64,000 nucleotides of DNA from Alphaproteobacteria bacterium (GTDB taxonomy: Bacteria; Pseudomonadota; Alphaproteobacteria; Rickettsiales; SXRF01): NCBI GenBank assembly GCA_020049775.1, contig JAGVLO010000004.1:62001-126000 (forward strand), read 5' to 3'. Below the pieces are notes generated by a model. It had not been told where the DNA came from and did not search any database. It worked only from the letters and a program-made list of their open reading frames with translations. Made by a program: the position numbers and the translations under genes. This document shows, one piece after another, positions 1 through 8,265 of this stretch (position 1 is its first letter; every line of letters starts with the position of its first letter).

Positions 1-1106
1 TCCTGAGACATGCTGACCGATTGCCATTTGAGTACCATCAGAAATGCCGCGCAAATGGCGGCGCGTTTCAGGTCCAGCTTCTTGGTGTAGCCATATATCA
101 GCCATGCCGACGCGAAGAAGGGCAGACTCAGGAAACGGCCCGACATAAAGTCGCCGCCTACGCAAACCACATATGCCATATAGGCGAAAACGCCTGCGGC
201 AATTGGCATGAAAACGCGCGGGTGGTCATCATCCGGCACCATTGGTTTTTTCTTGAGTGCGGCTGTTGCCGTGTCTTTAATCTGGTCGATGGCGCGGGCG
301 AGCATCAGGAACAAAATCATGTAGCTGAACAGGTCGGTGCTGTACTGCTCAAAAAGGTAGAGTACGCCTTGCTTCATGTAGTCGATGCCCTCAATGCCGG
401 TGCTGAGCTTGGCGTATTTGGTGTTGGGGAAGGCAAAGCCGTAATAGAAAAGCGAGAACAGAGTCCACAGCGCCAGCGGCAGTGCGCCTAATATGATATA
501 TTTCCAATTCATGCTGCGCCATTTGAGGAAAACAAGGCAGGCAAGAACAGGGGTGTAGAACACAATGGTATCCAGCCGGTTGAGCAGTGCCAGCGCAATA
601 TTTAGCGAAAGGTAAAACCAGAAGCGCGGGTGATTGCGCATACGCAGCATCAGGTAACCAAAGGTGGCAAACAGCAGGTGGTTCATTGGGTTTTCCAAGC
701 CGGAGGTACTGAACTCCACGAAGCTTTTGGAAAGTCCCAGCGGTAGCAGCAGGCAGACAACAGCAAGCTGGGCAGGTCTGTCGAAAGTGCGTATGGCAAC
801 GGCGAAGGCGGCCATGGTGCATGCCACCGAAAGAGTGACGGACACGAGAAAGATATTGTCCCACAGCGCATAAAGCGGGATATGCAGGAACATCCATAGC
901 GGGTGGGTGTAGGCCTGCACGCGTTCGTAAGTGTTCCAGCGCAGGCCATAGCCGTTCAGGAAATTATCCACTACGCGGAAAGTGATGTAGGCGTCGTCGG
1001 ATACCCACGACACCAGCACGATGTAAATGGCCAGCACAGCGAAGCTGGCGGCCAGCAGCAGCTTCGCCAGATGCGGGGGGAGGGAATCTAGGCTTTGTTT
1101 TTCCAT
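1..1106 (-). CDS. GT-C family membrane glycosyltransferase (AftB/ZomB-like), 3' end outside window
   Basis: Partial gene; at least 368 codons read without a stop from ATG at 1106 to the window edge. The protein is rich in membrane segments. After the first one comes an Asp-Asp pair (residues 37-38) in the context SDDAYITFR, followed by YERVQAYTHPLWMF near residue 59. This is the pattern of GT-C enzymes related to the mycobacterial arabinofuranosyltransferases, which use a polyprenyl-phosphate sugar donor and have an acidic catalytic pair in the first extracytoplasmic loop. Its start overlaps the end of the DprE1-like gene by 19 bases, so the two are probably translationally coupled, and that neighbour fits a decaprenyl-phospho-arabinose donor. 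The family is supported by motif; the sugar specificity is inferred. Confidence 0.75.
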   Translation of the reverse strand, partial: MEKQSLDSLPPHLAKLLLAASFAVLAIYIVLVSWVSDDAYITFRVVDNFLNGYGLRWNTYERVQAYTHPLWMFLHIPLYALWDNIFLVSVTLSVACTMAAFAVAIRTFDRPAQLAVVCLLLPLGLSKSFVEFSTSGLENPMNHLLFATFGYLMLRMRNHPRFWFYLSLNIALALLNRLDTIVFYTPVLACLVFLKWRSMNWKYIILGALPLALWTLFSLFYYGFAFPNTKYAKLSTGIEGIDYMKQGVLYLFEQYSTDLFSYMILFLMLARAIDQIKDTATAALKKKPMVPDDDHPRVFMPIAAGVFAYMAYVVCVGGDFMSGRFLSLPFFASAWLIYGYTKKLDLKRAAICAAFLMVLKWQSVSMSQ

Positions 1107-2452
1107 TGCAGCCGTTCGCTCATCATGGACGTGAAGCGGTTGTCAGGGTCAATGTCGTGTATCTGCTCGCACCATTCGGTTGCGCTTTTTCCATACATCT
1201 TATGGAAAAGTTCCGGTGTGAGCATGGCGTCTTTGGCGAGGTAGATGCGCCCGCCATGGTCGGCAACCCACTGGTCAAGCTTGGGCAGCATAGAGCGCAC
1301 TCGCGCTGTGTTTGGGAAATCGAGTGCAATACTGTAGCCGCGCAAGGGGAAGGTGAGCAGGCCTTTGCCTTCGCGGTGGTATTTTATAACTGCAAGGAAG
1401 GAAAATCCCTTGCATTGATGCACTGTCTCAAGGAAGTGGCGCAGTTTGGAGGCAATGTCCGGTGTTTCGGGAATCAGGCACTGGTACTGGAAAAACCCGC
1501 GCTTGCCATAGAGCTTATTCCACATGCCGATGCTGTCGAGCGGGTGGAAGAAACCGTTGAAGTTCACAATTTCGCTGCGCGGATCGACCGTGTATTTTTT
1601 AAAGCGCCAGCGGTTATACAGCGCCATGGAATAACGGTTGAGTACAAAGCCGGGCAGGAACACAGGCACTTTCAGTTTGGTGGGTGCGGGTGTGAATTCT
1701 GAAAGCACCATGCCGCCATCGCCGGTGGTGATGTGGTTGGCGGCTTCGAATACACCGCGCCCGAGCGATTCGCCGCTGGCCATGTGGTCTATCCAGCCTA
1801 CCATGTAATCGGCGCTGTCGCGGTAGCGCTCGAACGCGCCCACCATGTCCTCAATCGATTTGACGCAGTAGGTGTTAGTCTTGAGCGACGCTGAGGAAAT
1901 GGGCTTAAGTTGTAGCGTGATCTCCTCGATAATACCTGTCATGCCCATGCCGCCGGCGGTGGCCCAGAAAATATCGCTTTTGTCCGTTGGTGAGCAGGCA
2001 ATTGTTTCGCCCGAGGCTAGCGTTAGACGAATGGATTGCACATGTTCGGCGAAGTCGCCCTCGCGGTAGTGGTTTTTACCATGCACGTTGCAGGCGAATG
2101 CTCCGCCGAGTGATACGAAACGCGTACCGGGTATATTGGCGGGAAACCAACCGCGCGGAATGGCAAGATCCATCAACTCGGCCAGCGTAACGCCTGCCTG
2201 CGCGCGCACGACACCTCTGGACGGGTCGAACTCGATGAAATGGTCCATGCGTTCGGTGCGGATGACGCCATTGGCAGAGAGTGATGCATCGCCGTATGAG
2301 CGCCCCATGCCACGCGCCAGCAGTGATCCTTGGTGTTCTTTCAGGATGAGTTGCAGCTCACGCTTTTTTTCCGGACGGTAGGAGACGCAGTCCTGCGCAG
2401 GCGCGTTTCCCCAACCGGAGAGAATCTGATGCTTCGAAAGCGGCATAATCAC
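1088..2452 (-). CDS. FAD-linked oxidase, DprE1-like (decaprenylphosphoryl-ribose 2'-oxidase family)
   Basis: A 454-residue PCMH-type FAD-binding oxidase. It has RGMGRSYGD at residues 47-55 and a glycine-rich segment ending in HGKNHYREGDF (about 124-134), the hallmark of DprE1, which oxidises decaprenylphosphoryl-ribose at C2' on the way to the arabinose donor. No signal peptide is seen. GTG at 2452 overlaps the stop of the upstream hydrolase as GTGA; an ATG at 2446 is the alternative start. The 3' end overlaps the start of the GT-C glycosyltransferase. DprE2 (the reductase) and the UbiA-type synthase are not in this window. The general family is clear. The exact substrate is inferred from motifs and from the downstream arabinosyltransferase-like gene. 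Confidence 0.8.
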   Translation of the reverse strand: MIMPLSKHQILSGWGNAPAQDCVSYRPEKKRELQLILKEHQGSLLARGMGRSYGDASLSANGVIRTERMDHFIEFDPSRGVVRAQAGVTLAELMDLAIPRGWFPANIPGTRFVSLGGAFACNVHGKNHYREGDFAEHVQSIRLTLASGETIACSPTDKSDIFWATAGGMGMTGIIEEITLQLKPISSASLKTNTYCVKSIEDMVGAFERYRDSADYMVGWIDHMASGESLGRGVFEAANHITTGDGGMVLSEFTPAPTKLKVPVFLPGFVLNRYSMALYNRWRFKKYTVDPRSEIVNFNGFFHPLDSIGMWNKLYGKRGFFQYQCLIPETPDIASKLRHFLETVHQCKGFSFLAVIKYHREGKGLLTFPLRGYSIALDFPNTARVRSMLPKLDQWVADHGGRIYLAKDAMLTPELFHKMYGKSATEWCEQIHDIDPDNRFTSMMSERLQWKNKA

Positions 2453-3261
2453 CTAATAAGGTTATGTTTTTTAGCGAAGTCTAAAACATGCGCTGAAATG
2501 AGGCCGCTGTCAAAGTCATTATGATTGGTGTTGGGTAAAAAGAAGGCTTGTTTTGGCTCGCTGGCCGCCTCGAAAATGGTGCGGCCATGCTTTACCGGGA
2601 TTACATTGTCACGCTCGCCGTGGAAAATAACCAGCGGCGCTTTAACATTCTTAATTTTGTCGATGGAGCGGAACTTGTCCTTAATCATTAATTTCACGGG
2701 GACGAAGCTGTAAAGTTCGCTGGCACGGTCTTCCACCGAAATATAGGGCGCTTGCAATATCAGCATGGATACAGGGTATTCCGTAGCCATCTGCACGGCC
2801 ACGCCTGTACCCAGCGATTCACCGTAGAGTGCAGCGCGGTCCGGTGTAATGTTTTTTTCTTTCAGGAAGGACATGACGGCGTGGGCATCGGCGTAAAGTC
2901 CTTGCTCGCTGGGTGATCCTTCGCTTTTGCCGTAACCGCGATAGCTGAGTGCCGCTACACCAAAGCCCTTGCTGGCTAGTGCTGCATAAATACCCGCGCG
3001 CCCGCTGATATTATGGGCGTTGCCATGGAAATAGGCGATGGTGGGAAATCCCGCGTTGGCTGCGCGATACCAGATTTGCAGTTTAAACCCATCGGCGGTG
3101 GTAATAAATGTTTCGTCAAAGTCTGTAAGCCCGTAGGCCTGCGGTGCTTCGGTTTGCTTGTCCGGATGGAAAAGCAGTATGCGCTGCATCGCATACATCA
3201 ATACTATTAGCAGGACGTAGGCAATCAGGAGGTTAGTAAGCAAATTAATCATGGATTTCAT
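2449..3261 (-). CDS. membrane-anchored alpha/beta hydrolase (BEM46/ABHD13-like)
   Basis: A 270-residue protein with one N-terminal membrane segment (residues 5-25) and a serine-hydrolase fold. The visible catalytic set is Ser149 in GESLG, Asp218 in ERDNVIP and His247 in TNHND; HGN at 79-81 is the oxyanion-side motif. The length and the HGNAxN motif match the BEM46/ABHD13-like group, whose bacterial substrates are mostly unknown. It is first in a minus-strand run with the DprE1-like oxidase and the glycosyltransferase, overlapping the former by four bases. This suggests co-expression and perhaps a role in envelope lipid or glycan metabolism, which is inference only. Confidence 0.8.
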   Translation of the reverse strand: MKSMINLLTNLLIAYVLLIVLMYAMQRILLFHPDKQTEAPQAYGLTDFDETFITTADGFKLQIWYRAANAGFPTIAYFHGNAHNISGRAGIYAALASKGFGVAALSYRGYGKSEGSPSEQGLYADAHAVMSFLKEKNITPDRAALYGESLGTGVAVQMATEYPVSMLILQAPYISVEDRASELYSFVPVKLMIKDKFRSIDKIKNVKAPLVIFHGERDNVIPVKHGRTIFEAASEPKQAFFLPNTNHNDFDSGLISAHVLDFAKKHNLIR

Positions 3262-3363
3262 GTGTGAATTGAGTGGCTTTAAGCACTGTTTCTTTCAGTA
3301 TCCCATGAGAGCGTTAACGGGCTATTAATCACTGGTTGCTATCGTCCGCCGCGGAGGTGCAAC

Positions 3364-3864
3364 ATGATACAGATAATAGGCATTTACCTGATATTCAGCA
3401 TGTTGGCGGTTATCTGGCTAGATGTGACGCGCTATATCATTCCCAACTGGCTTGTGGGTTCGGTGCTTGCATTGTATCCGCTGGTCGTATTCATGTCTCC
3501 GGTGGCGCTCGACTGGCAGATGGCGCTGGCGGCGCTGGGCATTGTATTTGCCGTTGGCTATGTATTTTTTATTATGCGCTGGATGGGCGGTGGCGACATT
3601 AAACTAATTATCGCCTGCAGCCTGTGGGTGGGGCTTGGACATCTGGTGGATTTCATTTTTGTGCTGTCGATTATCGGCGGCGCGTTTTCGCTGGCGCTTT
3701 TATTCCTGCGCAAAGCCATGCCACATATTCCGAACAAATCCGGCAAAGCGCTTCCGCGCGTGCTGCAGGTGGGCGCTCCAGTGCCTTATGGCGTGGCGAT
3801 TGCCGCTGCTTTCCTGCTGCTGATGTGGCAGGGGCAGATACAGGGTGTAACCTTCGGCTTTTAA
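3364..3864 (+). CDS. cpaA: type IV prepilin peptidase, TadV/CpaA type
   Basis: A 166-residue integral membrane protein of the A24 aspartyl peptidase family. The two catalytic aspartates are visible: Asp20 in the first segment (WLDVTRYIIPN) and Asp78 in the GGGD motif. It lacks the N-terminal methylase and zinc domain of full PilD enzymes, and its length fits the CpaA/TadV class that matures Flp pilins. A good Shine-Dalgarno (GGAGG) precedes the ATG. No other tad/cpa genes are nearby, so it is an orphan here, and a role in general pseudopilin maturation is equally possible. It is divergent from the hydrolase gene and convergent with the YihY gene, overlapping the latter's 3' end by four bases. 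Confidence 0.85.
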   Translation: MIQIIGIYLIFSMLAVIWLDVTRYIIPNWLVGSVLALYPLVVFMSPVALDWQMALAALGIVFAVGYVFFIMRWMGGGDIKLIIACSLWVGLGHLVDFIFVLSIIGGAFSLALLFLRKAMPHIPNKSGKALPRVLQVGAPVPYGVAIAAAFLLLMWQGQIQGVTFGF

Positions 3865-4736
3865 ATTTTTCCGCTGCCGTTGTTATTCTGGCGTGACGGC
3901 CTGCCCATGATCTGCATGAGCTGGTGGTTGAGTTCGGCACCGAAAATAAAAATGATGTTGCACAGGTAGAAAAACAGCAGTGCGGCGATGATACCGCCCA
4001 AGCTTCCGTAAATCAGGTTCACCAAATCAAAGTGGGAAAGGTAGAGCGTAAACAAATGCGCCGCCCCCAGCCACAGCATAACCACCACCATTGCGCCGGG
4101 CGCGACATCTAGGAAGCGGTTGCGTGTGTTGGGAATCAGGTAATATAGATATGACACAGCGATAAACAGTACAATGATACTAGCCTTCACCGCGATGGCG
4201 CTGATTTCTTCATGGTAGGAGGTAATGAAACTGGTGCTAAGCGCCGTCTCCAGATTTTGCAGGAACAGCGGCACGGCGACCAGCAGCAGCATGGCAAAAA
4301 TCATAATGAAGGTAAGGAACAATAGTTGCAATATGCTCAGTGACCGGCGTAACCAGTAGGCGGGCGGGGTGGTGACACGGTAGGCGCGGTTTAGCACAGT
4401 GCGAAGCCCCTCAACGGCGGAAGACGCCGTCCATATTGCGCCGACGATAGCAACCGTCAGCAGTCCTTGCGGTGGGCCAGAGATAATTTCGACAATGCGC
4501 GGCTTGATGGCGGCGGTAATGTGGTCGGGGAACACGGGCAATATGGCCATGATGGCTTCGGCACCGGCATCGCCCTGTCCGAGGAAGCCGATAATGGCAA
4601 TCATGAATACAAGCAGTGGAAACAGCGCCAGCAGGCCAAGGAACGCAAGATAACCCGCATGCTCGATACCGTCATGCATGACGGTATCATAAGCAGCCTT
4701 GTAGATGCAGCGTAATATCCGTTTTAAAAGTGTCAT
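3861..4736 (-). CDS. YihY/BrkB family inner membrane protein
   Basis: A 291-residue polytopic membrane protein (about six hydrophobic segments) of the YihY/UPF0761 family. Family signs are the N-terminal HAGYLAFLGLLALFPLLVF stretch and WTASSAVEGLRTVLNRAYRV near the middle, both typical of this group. These proteins were once called RNase BN in error, and their biochemical role is still unsettled. I place the start at ATG 4736, because it overlaps the stop of aguA as ATGA and begins with MTLLKRILR. A longer frame to 4781 would read back into aguA. Its coupling to agmatine degradation genes is unusual and of unknown meaning. Confidence 0.8.
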   Translation of the reverse strand: MTLLKRILRCIYKAAYDTVMHDGIEHAGYLAFLGLLALFPLLVFMIAIIGFLGQGDAGAEAIMAILPVFPDHITAAIKPRIVEIISGPPQGLLTVAIVGAIWTASSAVEGLRTVLNRAYRVTTPPAYWLRRSLSILQLLFLTFIMIFAMLLLVAVPLFLQNLETALSTSFITSYHEEISAIAVKASIIVLFIAVSYLYYLIPNTRNRFLDVAPGAMVVVMLWLGAAHLFTLYLSHFDLVNLIYGSLGGIIAALLFFYLCNIIFIFGAELNHQLMQIMGRPSRQNNNGSGKI

Positions 4737-5758
4737 TCCGGTTCCTGCTGTGACATGCAGTGGATGGTGCCAAGCCCCCACACAAGGTCAACAGCATGGA
4801 TGCCTACGACATCACGCTTGGGGAAAAGCTCTGCCAGTACGGACAGGGCAACGCGGTCGGCGGGGTCGTTGAACGTGGGTACCAGAACCACATCATTGGT
4901 AATTAGAAAATTGGCGTAAGACGCGGGCAGCACCTGCCCCTCGAACACCACCGGTTTTGGCATCGGCAATTCCACGACGGTCAGTTGTTTGCCGCTCTGG
5001 TCGCGGGCAGCCTTGAGCCTCTTCACGTTATCAGCCAGCAATGCATGGTTATCGGATTTTTTGTCTTTTTCCACAACAGTGACCACGGTGGTGGGGTTTA
5101 CGAAGCGGGTGATGTCATCGACATGGCCGTGCGTGTCGTCGCCGACAATGCCGTTGCCAAGCCAGATGATTTGCCTGATGCCGAGATATTTCTCAAACAC
5201 GGATTCATAATCGTCGCGCTTGAATCCCGGGTTGCGCTCCTGCACTTTCGATAGCAAACATTCTTCGGTGGTAAGCAGCGTGCCTTTGCCGTTGACATCA
5301 ATCGACCCGCCTTCCAGCACTACCCGTTTGCCTTTGTACACCGGTTCGATGCGCTTGAGCTTCAGCGATTGGTTGAACAGGGCGGGGACTTTGTCGTCGA
5401 GCTTGTGGTTGGGGTATTTGGCCCATGCGTTGAAGCGCCAGTCGAGCATCTGTTTTTCATCGCCGGAAACTTTCACGAAAATGGGGCCGCTGTCACGCAG
5501 CCAGATGCGGTTGGTGGGGATGATGTGCATCTCCAGCTTTTTCATGCTCACGCCCGAGCGTTCGCATACGTCTTTGGCTTTTGTGCGTTCCTTGTCGTTG
5601 CGCACCACAAGGCGCACGCGCTGCGTTTGCGTGATGGCACGGATAATTTCGCCATATACCCACGGTATCGGCTCGAACTTGCCCGGCCAGTCTTCCTTGT
5701 TGTGCGGCCATGCAAGGAGGACGGATGACTGTTTCTCCCACTCGGCTGGCATCAGCAT
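4733..5758 (-). CDS. aguA: agmatine deiminase
   Basis: A 341-residue enzyme of the peptidylarginine-deiminase-like superfamily that hydrolyses agmatine to N-carbamoylputrescine and ammonia in the cytoplasm. Visible signature elements are WLRDSGP (86-92), EGGSIDVNGKGT (149-160), DDTHGHVDD (207-215, with the catalytic His and Asp) and the nucleophile Cys334 in LGTIHCMSQQ. It lies three bases downstream of aguB, which takes the next step, so the two form a pathway operon. No arginine decarboxylase is seen in this window, so agmatine would come from elsewhere in the genome or from outside. The assignment is secure. Confidence 0.93.
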   Translation of the reverse strand: MLMPAEWEKQSSVLLAWPHNKEDWPGKFEPIPWVYGEIIRAITQTQRVRLVVRNDKERTKAKDVCERSGVSMKKLEMHIIPTNRIWLRDSGPIFVKVSGDEKQMLDWRFNAWAKYPNHKLDDKVPALFNQSLKLKRIEPVYKGKRVVLEGGSIDVNGKGTLLTTEECLLSKVQERNPGFKRDDYESVFEKYLGIRQIIWLGNGIVGDDTHGHVDDITRFVNPTTVVTVVEKDKKSDNHALLADNVKRLKAARDQSGKQLTVVELPMPKPVVFEGQVLPASYANFLITNDVVLVPTFNDPADRVALSVLAELFPKRDVVGIHAVDLVWGLGTIHCMSQQEPE

Positions 5759-5761
5759 CGG

Positions 5762-6652
5762 CTAACTCCCGAAACGCTTGGTGATTCCGCTGTAAGCATC
5801 GACGCGGCGGTCGCGGAAAAACGGCCACCAGCGGCGCGTCTGCTCCGACCATTTGGGGTCAACCGTGGCGGTGAGTATTTCTTCCTTGTCGTGGCTGCCC
5901 ATGGCGAGGATGCGTCCATACGGGTCGCAAATGAAGGAATGCCCCCAGAATTCGATGCCGCCATCTTTCGGCCCTTCATGGCCGATGCGGTTGACCGACG
6001 CCACATACACGCCGTTGGCAATGGCGTGGCTGCGCTGGATGGTTTCCCACGCACTGACCTGCGATTCGCCGAATTCTGCCTTTTCATAGGGCTGCCAGCC
6101 GATGGCGGTGGGGTAGAACAATACGTTTGCGCCCTGCATGGCGGTGAGCCTTGCGCCTTCGGGATACCACTGATCCCAGCAGATGAGCGTGCCGATTTTG
6201 CCGACGCTTAAATCAAATGCCTTGAAGCCGAGATCGCCCGGCGCGAAATAATATTTTTCCTCGAACAGCGGGTCGTGCGGTATGTGCATCTTGCGGTAGA
6301 TGCCCGCTATCTCGCCGGTTTTGTCGATGATGACTGCCGTGTTGTAATACAGGCCCGCTGCCGCGCGCTCGAAAATAGAGTTCACAATGGCCATGCCGGT
6401 TTTTTTGGCGATCTTCGCCAGTGCCTGTGTGGTAGGGCCGTCGAAAGGCTCGGCGAGGTCAAATATGGCAGGGTCGATCCGCTGGCAGAAATAATCGGTC
6501 AGAAACAACTCCGGCAGGCACGCTACCTGCACGCCCTTGCTGGCCGCTTCTTCGAGCATGCTGACGGCTTTTTTCATGCTTTCTTCCTTCACACTGGAAC
6601 AGCGCATCTGTATCAGGCCGATAGTGAAAGGAGAGGAGGGGATAGCACTCAT
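5762..6652 (-). CDS. aguB: N-carbamoylputrescine amidase
   Basis: A 296-residue carbon-nitrogen hydrolase of the nitrilase superfamily. The triad is Glu48 (LPELFLTDYFC), Lys121 (YRKMHIP) and Cys158 (LICWDQWYPEGAR). The last motif and HDPLFEEKYYF are typical of AguB, which converts N-carbamoylputrescine to putrescine, CO2 and ammonia. It is the first gene of the aguB-aguA-yihY minus-strand operon. The start at 6652 gives a normal family N-terminus (FTIGLIQMRC). It faces an approximately 400-base non-coding stretch that must hold its promoter. Confidence 0.93.
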   Translation of the reverse strand: MSAIPSSPFTIGLIQMRCSSVKEESMKKAVSMLEEAASKGVQVACLPELFLTDYFCQRIDPAIFDLAEPFDGPTTQALAKIAKKTGMAIVNSIFERAAAGLYYNTAVIIDKTGEIAGIYRKMHIPHDPLFEEKYYFAPGDLGFKAFDLSVGKIGTLICWDQWYPEGARLTAMQGANVLFYPTAIGWQPYEKAEFGESQVSAWETIQRSHAIANGVYVASVNRIGHEGPKDGGIEFWGHSFICDPYGRILAMGSHDKEEILTATVDPKWSEQTRRWWPFFRDRRVDAYSGITKRFGS

Positions 6653-6894
6653 ATCAGTCTCATTAGGTTAGCAATCATTCCAAGGCGGGAACATGTACGA
6701 ATTTAAATAAACAATCAATAGGTTATTGAAAAAAATTGTCATAGTTCCCAAAAATCAGCCTAGTACTAGCAATGATTCAAAAAGACACAAGGATTTTTGA
6801 GGGAGTAAACGCTATTGCAGCCCGTATTAGGCTGTAAAAAGTCAGAAAATGTGCCACTCTCCAGCATTCGTAAAAATATATTAACAAACGCCAC
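6653..6894. other. intergenic stretch upstream of aguB
   Basis: About 240 bases with no convincing gene on either strand. It is more AT-rich than the flanking genes and must contain the minus-strand promoter of aguB, but I cannot pick a clear -35/-10 pair. It ends where the GC-rich transcription unit at 6895-8220 begins. Confidence 0.5.
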
Positions 6895-6923
6895 TAGACG
6901 CCTGATATTCAATGCAATATAAT
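6895..6923 (+). promoter_or_regulatory. candidate sigma-70 promoter of the repeat-protein unit
   Basis: TAGACG at 6895-6900 and a perfect TATAAT at 6918-6923 are separated by 17 bases. Shortly downstream the leader carries GAGGCTACC (from 6927), matching the transcript-start-like AGGCT motif found at the same place in the three other GC-rich units of this window. Confidence 0.6.
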
Positions 6924-6969
6924 TCTGAGGCTACCTTTAGCTTAGACTTGCAAAAGTTTAGGCTACACA

Positions 6970-7050
6970 GACTGACCCGCACAACTTCGTGCGGGTAGTC
7001 TTCGGTTTGAGATCCCTTAACTGGGGTCTCCATACACCTGAAGGGGTGTA
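6970..7050 (+). promoter_or_regulatory. structured 5' leader with three hairpins, the last holding the Shine-Dalgarno
   Basis: Three successive hairpins lie before the start codon. First, ACCCGCAC (6975-6982) pairs with GTGCGGGT (6989-6996). Second, GAGATCCC (7009-7016) pairs with GGGGTCTC (7023-7030). Third, TACACC (7033-7038) pairs with GGTGTA (7045-7050). The third encloses the purine-rich ribosome binding sequence AAGGGG directly before ATG 7053. Such a layout could limit translation initiation or stabilise the mRNA. No known riboswitch fold is recognised. Confidence 0.65.
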
Positions 7051-7052
7051 AC

Positions 7053-8162
7053 ATGCAGGTTGCCACATGGCTGGTTGAGAAGCTGCAAGGCTTCGGACTG
7101 ACGGCCGAGATGGTGCTGATCGCGTCGGCTGTACTGGTGGCGGTGATCCTGCTGCAGGCGTTCATCCTGCGGCTGCGTCGCCGGGCGGTGAAGCGGGCGA
7201 CCGACGAGGAGATGCAGGCGAAAGCCGAACTCGCCCGTCAGGAAGCCCTATTCACGCAGAAGCTGGGGGACTCGGAACGCAAGTTCGACGAAGTCCTCGC
7301 GAGCCTCGGGAGTGTCAAGCTGCTGGATGAGAAACTCCAGCGGCTCGAGAAGCTCGAGGTGCTCGGCAAGGTGCGTGAGCGCTTTGCCGCGGCGCAACTG
7401 GAACCCATGCTCGTACAGCTGCGAAAGCTGGACGATCTCGGGGACCTCAGCGAACTGGAAGGCCGGCTCGACAAGCTGCTGGACGTCCAGAACAAGCTGG
7501 AACAGTTGCGAAACGGCCCCGATGCTACAGAGCTGAAGGCCCGTCTGCAAACCCTGCCCAACCCCGAAGATCTGGGGTGGGACAGCGACTCCGTGGACAC
7601 GCTGACCAATCTCCAGCGGGCGATGGAAGGCTTCAGTGTGGAGAAACTGGCCGAACTCAAGGCCAAGTTCGACATCCTCGACGCGTTCCCCGCGCCCGAC
7701 GATCTGGGGTGGCTGGACGACATGTACGGGATCGTGAACGAGATGGACAACCAGCTCGGTGAGTGGACCGTGGAAGAGCTGCAGGGCGTGAAGGCCAAGT
7801 ACGACGTGCTGGACGGGTTCGATAGCCCCGACGACATGGCGTGGCTGGACGAGATGTACGAGAAGCTCGACGAACTGGAAAACCAGCTCGCCGATCGGAC
7901 CGTGCAGGACCTGCAGGCACTGAAGGCGAAGTACGACGCGCTGAACGAGTTCCCCTCCGCTGACGACATGGGGTGGGTGGACGATGTCCTCGAGAAGCTG
8001 CCGGACCTCCGGAAGCAACTCGATGGCATGACGGTCGCTGACCTCACGGCCCTCAAGGAGAAGTACGACGAACTCTCCGGGATGGACGAACTCGACGACA
8101 CGGCCATCGACAACCTCGGCAAGCTGATGGCGTTGAGCAAGGCGCTCAACGGCAGCAAGTAA
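7053..8162 (+). CDS. membrane-anchored coiled-coil protein with 44-residue repeats
   Basis: A 369-residue protein not assigned to any family. An N-terminal hydrophobic segment (about residues 18-39) is followed by an arginine/lysine-rich stop-transfer region, a charged heptad-like helical region (about 50-155), and four tandem repeats with a period of exactly 44 residues. Each repeat carries an Asp-Leu/Met-Gly/Ala-Trp element (173, 217, 261, 305) and an LKAKYD-like element. The predicted topology is a membrane anchor with a long cytoplasmic or extracytoplasmic helical rod. Codons end mostly in G or C and use CTC, GAC and AAG far more than the flanking genes, so the unit looks acquired. It has its own promoter, leader and terminator and no operon partner. 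A structural or scaffolding role is a guess. Confidence 0.75.
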   Translation: MQVATWLVEKLQGFGLTAEMVLIASAVLVAVILLQAFILRLRRRAVKRATDEEMQAKAELARQEALFTQKLGDSERKFDEVLASLGSVKLLDEKLQRLEKLEVLGKVRERFAAAQLEPMLVQLRKLDDLGDLSELEGRLDKLLDVQNKLEQLRNGPDATELKARLQTLPNPEDLGWDSDSVDTLTNLQRAMEGFSVEKLAELKAKFDILDAFPAPDDLGWLDDMYGIVNEMDNQLGEWTVEELQGVKAKYDVLDGFDSPDDMAWLDEMYEKLDELENQLADRTVQDLQALKAKYDALNEFPSADDMGWVDDVLEKLPDLRKQLDGMTVADLTALKEKYDELSGMDELDDTAIDNLGKLMALSKALNGSK

Positions 8163-8171
8163 GCCAACGAA

Positions 8172-8220
8172 CCTCTCTCGCAAGAGAGGGGAAAACCCCA
8201 TCCCGAAAGGGATGGGGTTT
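8172..8220 (+). terminator. double-hairpin terminator of the repeat-protein gene
   Basis: CCTCTCT (8172-8178) pairs with AGAGAGG (8183-8189) around a CGCA loop. A 12-base stem follows (8193-8204 with 8209-8220) closed by a GAAA tetraloop, and its descending arm ends in TTT. It insulates the unit from the convergent gene at 8266. Confidence 0.85.
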
Positions 8221-8265
8221 GCGTTTGCAGCTATTATTTTCAGTGTGAATTAATGATGCGGCTGG

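Noticed and set aside
6881-7165. Minus-strand open frame over the hairpin leader
   Set aside because: Covers the promoter, three hairpins and start of the plus-strand repeat protein; composition not coding.
7238-8201. Long minus-strand open frames opposite the repeat protein
   Set aside because: Shadows caused by high GC at third codon positions; Ser/Arg-rich or Val/His-rich translations with no signal of selection.
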